This document shows positions 62,710 through 64,000 of a DNA stretch of 64,000 nucleotides, piece after piece. The translations under genes and the position numbers were made by a program. Origin of the DNA: Emticicia sp. CRIBPO (GTDB lineage Bacteria > Bacteroidota > Bacteroidia > Cytophagales > Spirosomataceae); contig NZ_JAAAKV010000013.1 of assembly GCF_009905725.1 (NCBI RefSeq), positions 80,364 through 144,363 on the forward strand. Direction: 5' to 3'. Numbering within the stretch: the stretch's first letter is position 1; every line of letters starts with the position of its first letter. The notes under the pieces were generated by a model. That model did not search any database, was not told the DNA's origin, and was given only the letters and a program-made list of their open reading frames with translations.

Positions 62710-64000
62710 TTATTTCACTACCGGAAACGCCACTATTCTTAATTTGGTGCATCCGTAAGGAATCAGTGTAATCGTTTCTTCTTCCTGGCTTACTTCGCCC
62801 TGGTAAATTTCCTCACGGGTGGTGACAGGCTGACGTGCCACGCCTTCCACGAGTTTCCAGTTGAGAATTTTTTTGCCTTTTAAAGTGATTGAAACCGGGG
62901 CATTCTTGCTGTTCCATACATATTCTCCTGTGAGGGGTTTCGAGCTTGCAGAGGCATTTTCTGAAGGCTTATCGATCATTTTTTTCAACAATCCATAATT
63001 CCAATCGCTGGCCGGTTGGATTTCATAAAAAATACCTTCTTCTTTGATCTCTTTCTGTGTCCAGGTTTCTTCAATTTTCAGGGCATACACCAGCGGGCCA
63101 CGTTCCACGGCCCTTGAATTTCTGGCCCAGTTACTGGTCCTGATCTCCATCGGGAAATCAAGCGTAAGCTGATCCCCATTGACCCAGGCTCTTTCAATCG
63201 TGATGATTTGTCCTCCTTTCTCTGTTCTGAGAGGTTTTCCGTTCAATAATATGGCAGCTTCTTTACACCATTCCGGAATTCTGAATTCCATCGGGAAGCT
63301 CAGAGTTTTGGGAGTGCCGATGGTGAAATTGATTTTGTTGTCAAAAGGGTAGGCGGTTTCTTCTTTTATCGTTACTTCTGTGCCGTCGGCAACTTTCGCT
63401 TTGACGGTATTGGGAGAATATACCAACGCCGCTAATCCTTTCCCGGGTGTTGAATACCATAGATTGGCCGCAAATTTGGTCCATCCCTGGTGCATATTGG
63501 CGGTACAGCAAGTGTATCCTGCATAATGGCCAAACACATTATTCATACCCCTGCCGAACGGAAGTGAGAAGTCATAAACCCCTCTGGAAACCTGCACCTG
63601 GTTGGCTATCTGGAAATACTGCCTGCTCATAAAATCATCAGTAGTCTGTGTCGGCAGGGCATTGAAAGTCATGCGTTCCAGGGCTTCCATATAAGCCTGG
63701 TCCCCGGTTATGCCTACAATTTCTTCCAGAGAGTACATCGCTTCCACAATGGCACAAAGTTCAACTCCTTGTGTGGGGTCATTGCCGTGCAGGTCTTCAT
63801 CGCCTGAAAACATTCCGTGAGGCAAACCATGCAGGCTCATAAGGTCTTTCCAACCTGTTTTAAGAGAATCAAGATAGACGGTTTTACCTTGCGACTGATA
63901 GTAGATTGCAGGCATTTTGATGCCCATTCCTACATTGACTGCATGACGTTCCATCCATTTTTCACTGGTCTGGTTTACTGCTGCCTGGATGGCCCAGTCC
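62710..64000 (-). CDS. GH127 beta-L-arabinofuranosidase-like protein (5' partial)
   Basis: The frame is open to the window end, with 430 residues visible; the ATG at 63954 is internal, since the sequence upstream continues in family register (AVNQTSEKWMERHAVN). The GH127 metal site and cysteine nucleophile appear as the E-x-C of GVELCAIVEAMYSLEEI and the CC pair of GYTCCTANMHQG. Signs of the family are FGHYAGYTCC and GIPEWCKEA-like LPFGRGMNNVFG. The enzyme releases beta-L-arabinofuranose from arabinosides with retention. It is convergent with the cytochrome-FG-GAP gene. The N-terminal part, including any signal peptide, is not seen. Confidence 0.92.
   Translation of the reverse strand, partial: DWAIQAAVNQTSEKWMERHAVNVGMGIKMPAIYYQSQGKTVYLDSLKTGWKDLMSLHGLPHGMFSGDEDLHGNDPTQGVELCAIVEAMYSLEEIVGITGDQAYMEALERMTFNALPTQTTDDFMSRQYFQIANQVQVSRGVYDFSLPFGRGMNNVFGHYAGYTCCTANMHQGWTKFAANLWYSTPGKGLAALVYSPNTVKAKVADGTEVTIKEETAYPFDNKINFTIGTPKTLSFPMEFRIPEWCKEAAILLNGKPLRTEKGGQIITIERAWVNGDQLTLDFPMEIRTSNWARNSRAVERGPLVYALKIEETWTQKEIKEEGIFYEIQPASDWNYGLLKKMIDKPSENASASSKPLTGEYVWNSKNAPVSITLKGKKILNWKLVEGVARQPVTTREEIYQGEVSQEEETITLIPYGCTKLRIVAFPVVK

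Overview
The window looks like chromosomal DNA from a member of the Bacteroidota, most likely a Cytophagales-type aerobe; the genus cannot be told from the sequence alone. Supporting signs are SusC/SusD pairs, lipoproteins with Bacteroidota-style signal peptides, several promoters of the TTTG-N19-21-TAnnTTTG type, fused 2-oxoacid dehydrogenase E1 subunits, a short AtpC, a DksA-like protein with a degenerate zinc finger, and few Shine-Dalgarno sequences.

Layout. 1-1.5 kb: end of a SusD-like lipoprotein. 1.8-5.5 kb (minus): a xylan operon of GH43, a GPH-family sugar transporter and a GH10 xylanase, headed by a perfect LacI-type palindrome. 6.1-7.7 kb: a divergent HxlR regulator / oxidoreductase pair, followed by tandem 185-200 bp repeats that carry the 3' end of the adjacent tRNA-Val. 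8.6-12.0 kb: uxuA, kdgK and a DUF3179 membrane protein. UxuA and KdgK would take mannonate, derived from glucuronate, to KDPG, which complements the xylan genes. 12.1-24.5 kb: an unusual all-plus cluster of a secreted hypothetical protein, an outer-membrane barrel, a PAP2/vanadium-haloperoxidase-fold lipoprotein, four AhpD-like paralogues, a TonB-dependent receptor without SusD, an FG-GAP/ASPIC-UnbV lipoprotein and an MFS transporter. This is the best candidate for an undescribed system.

24.6-32.4 kb: fused 2-oxoacid dehydrogenase E1, a DUF1573 protein, an ATP-grasp enzyme, a 7TM receptor fused to a LuxR-type HTH, and a small operon of an internally repeated secreted protein plus two DUF3592 membrane proteins. 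32.8-47.1 kb: mostly housekeeping genes. atpA-atpG and atpD-atpC are about 10 kb apart, with hemB, a MoxR ATPase, prmC, a DUF1080 protein, two patatins, a glycosyltransferase, a glutamate dehydrogenase family protein and a DksA-like protein between them. 47.1-52.0 kb: an orphan PqqD-like protein, a GH3-family adenylating enzyme, MgtC, a Lys/Glu-rich basic protein and a lamin-tail-domain protein.

52-64 kb: a second uptake locus of SusC, SusD, a 1164-residue FG-GAP/ASPIC-UnbV lipoprotein and a cytochrome c-FG-GAP lipoprotein, facing a GH127 beta-L-arabinofuranosidase that runs off the window. TonB receptors thus sit beside FG-GAP/ASPIC-UnbV lipoproteins in two separate loci. All family assignments come from reading motifs and sequence by eye; no database search was run.
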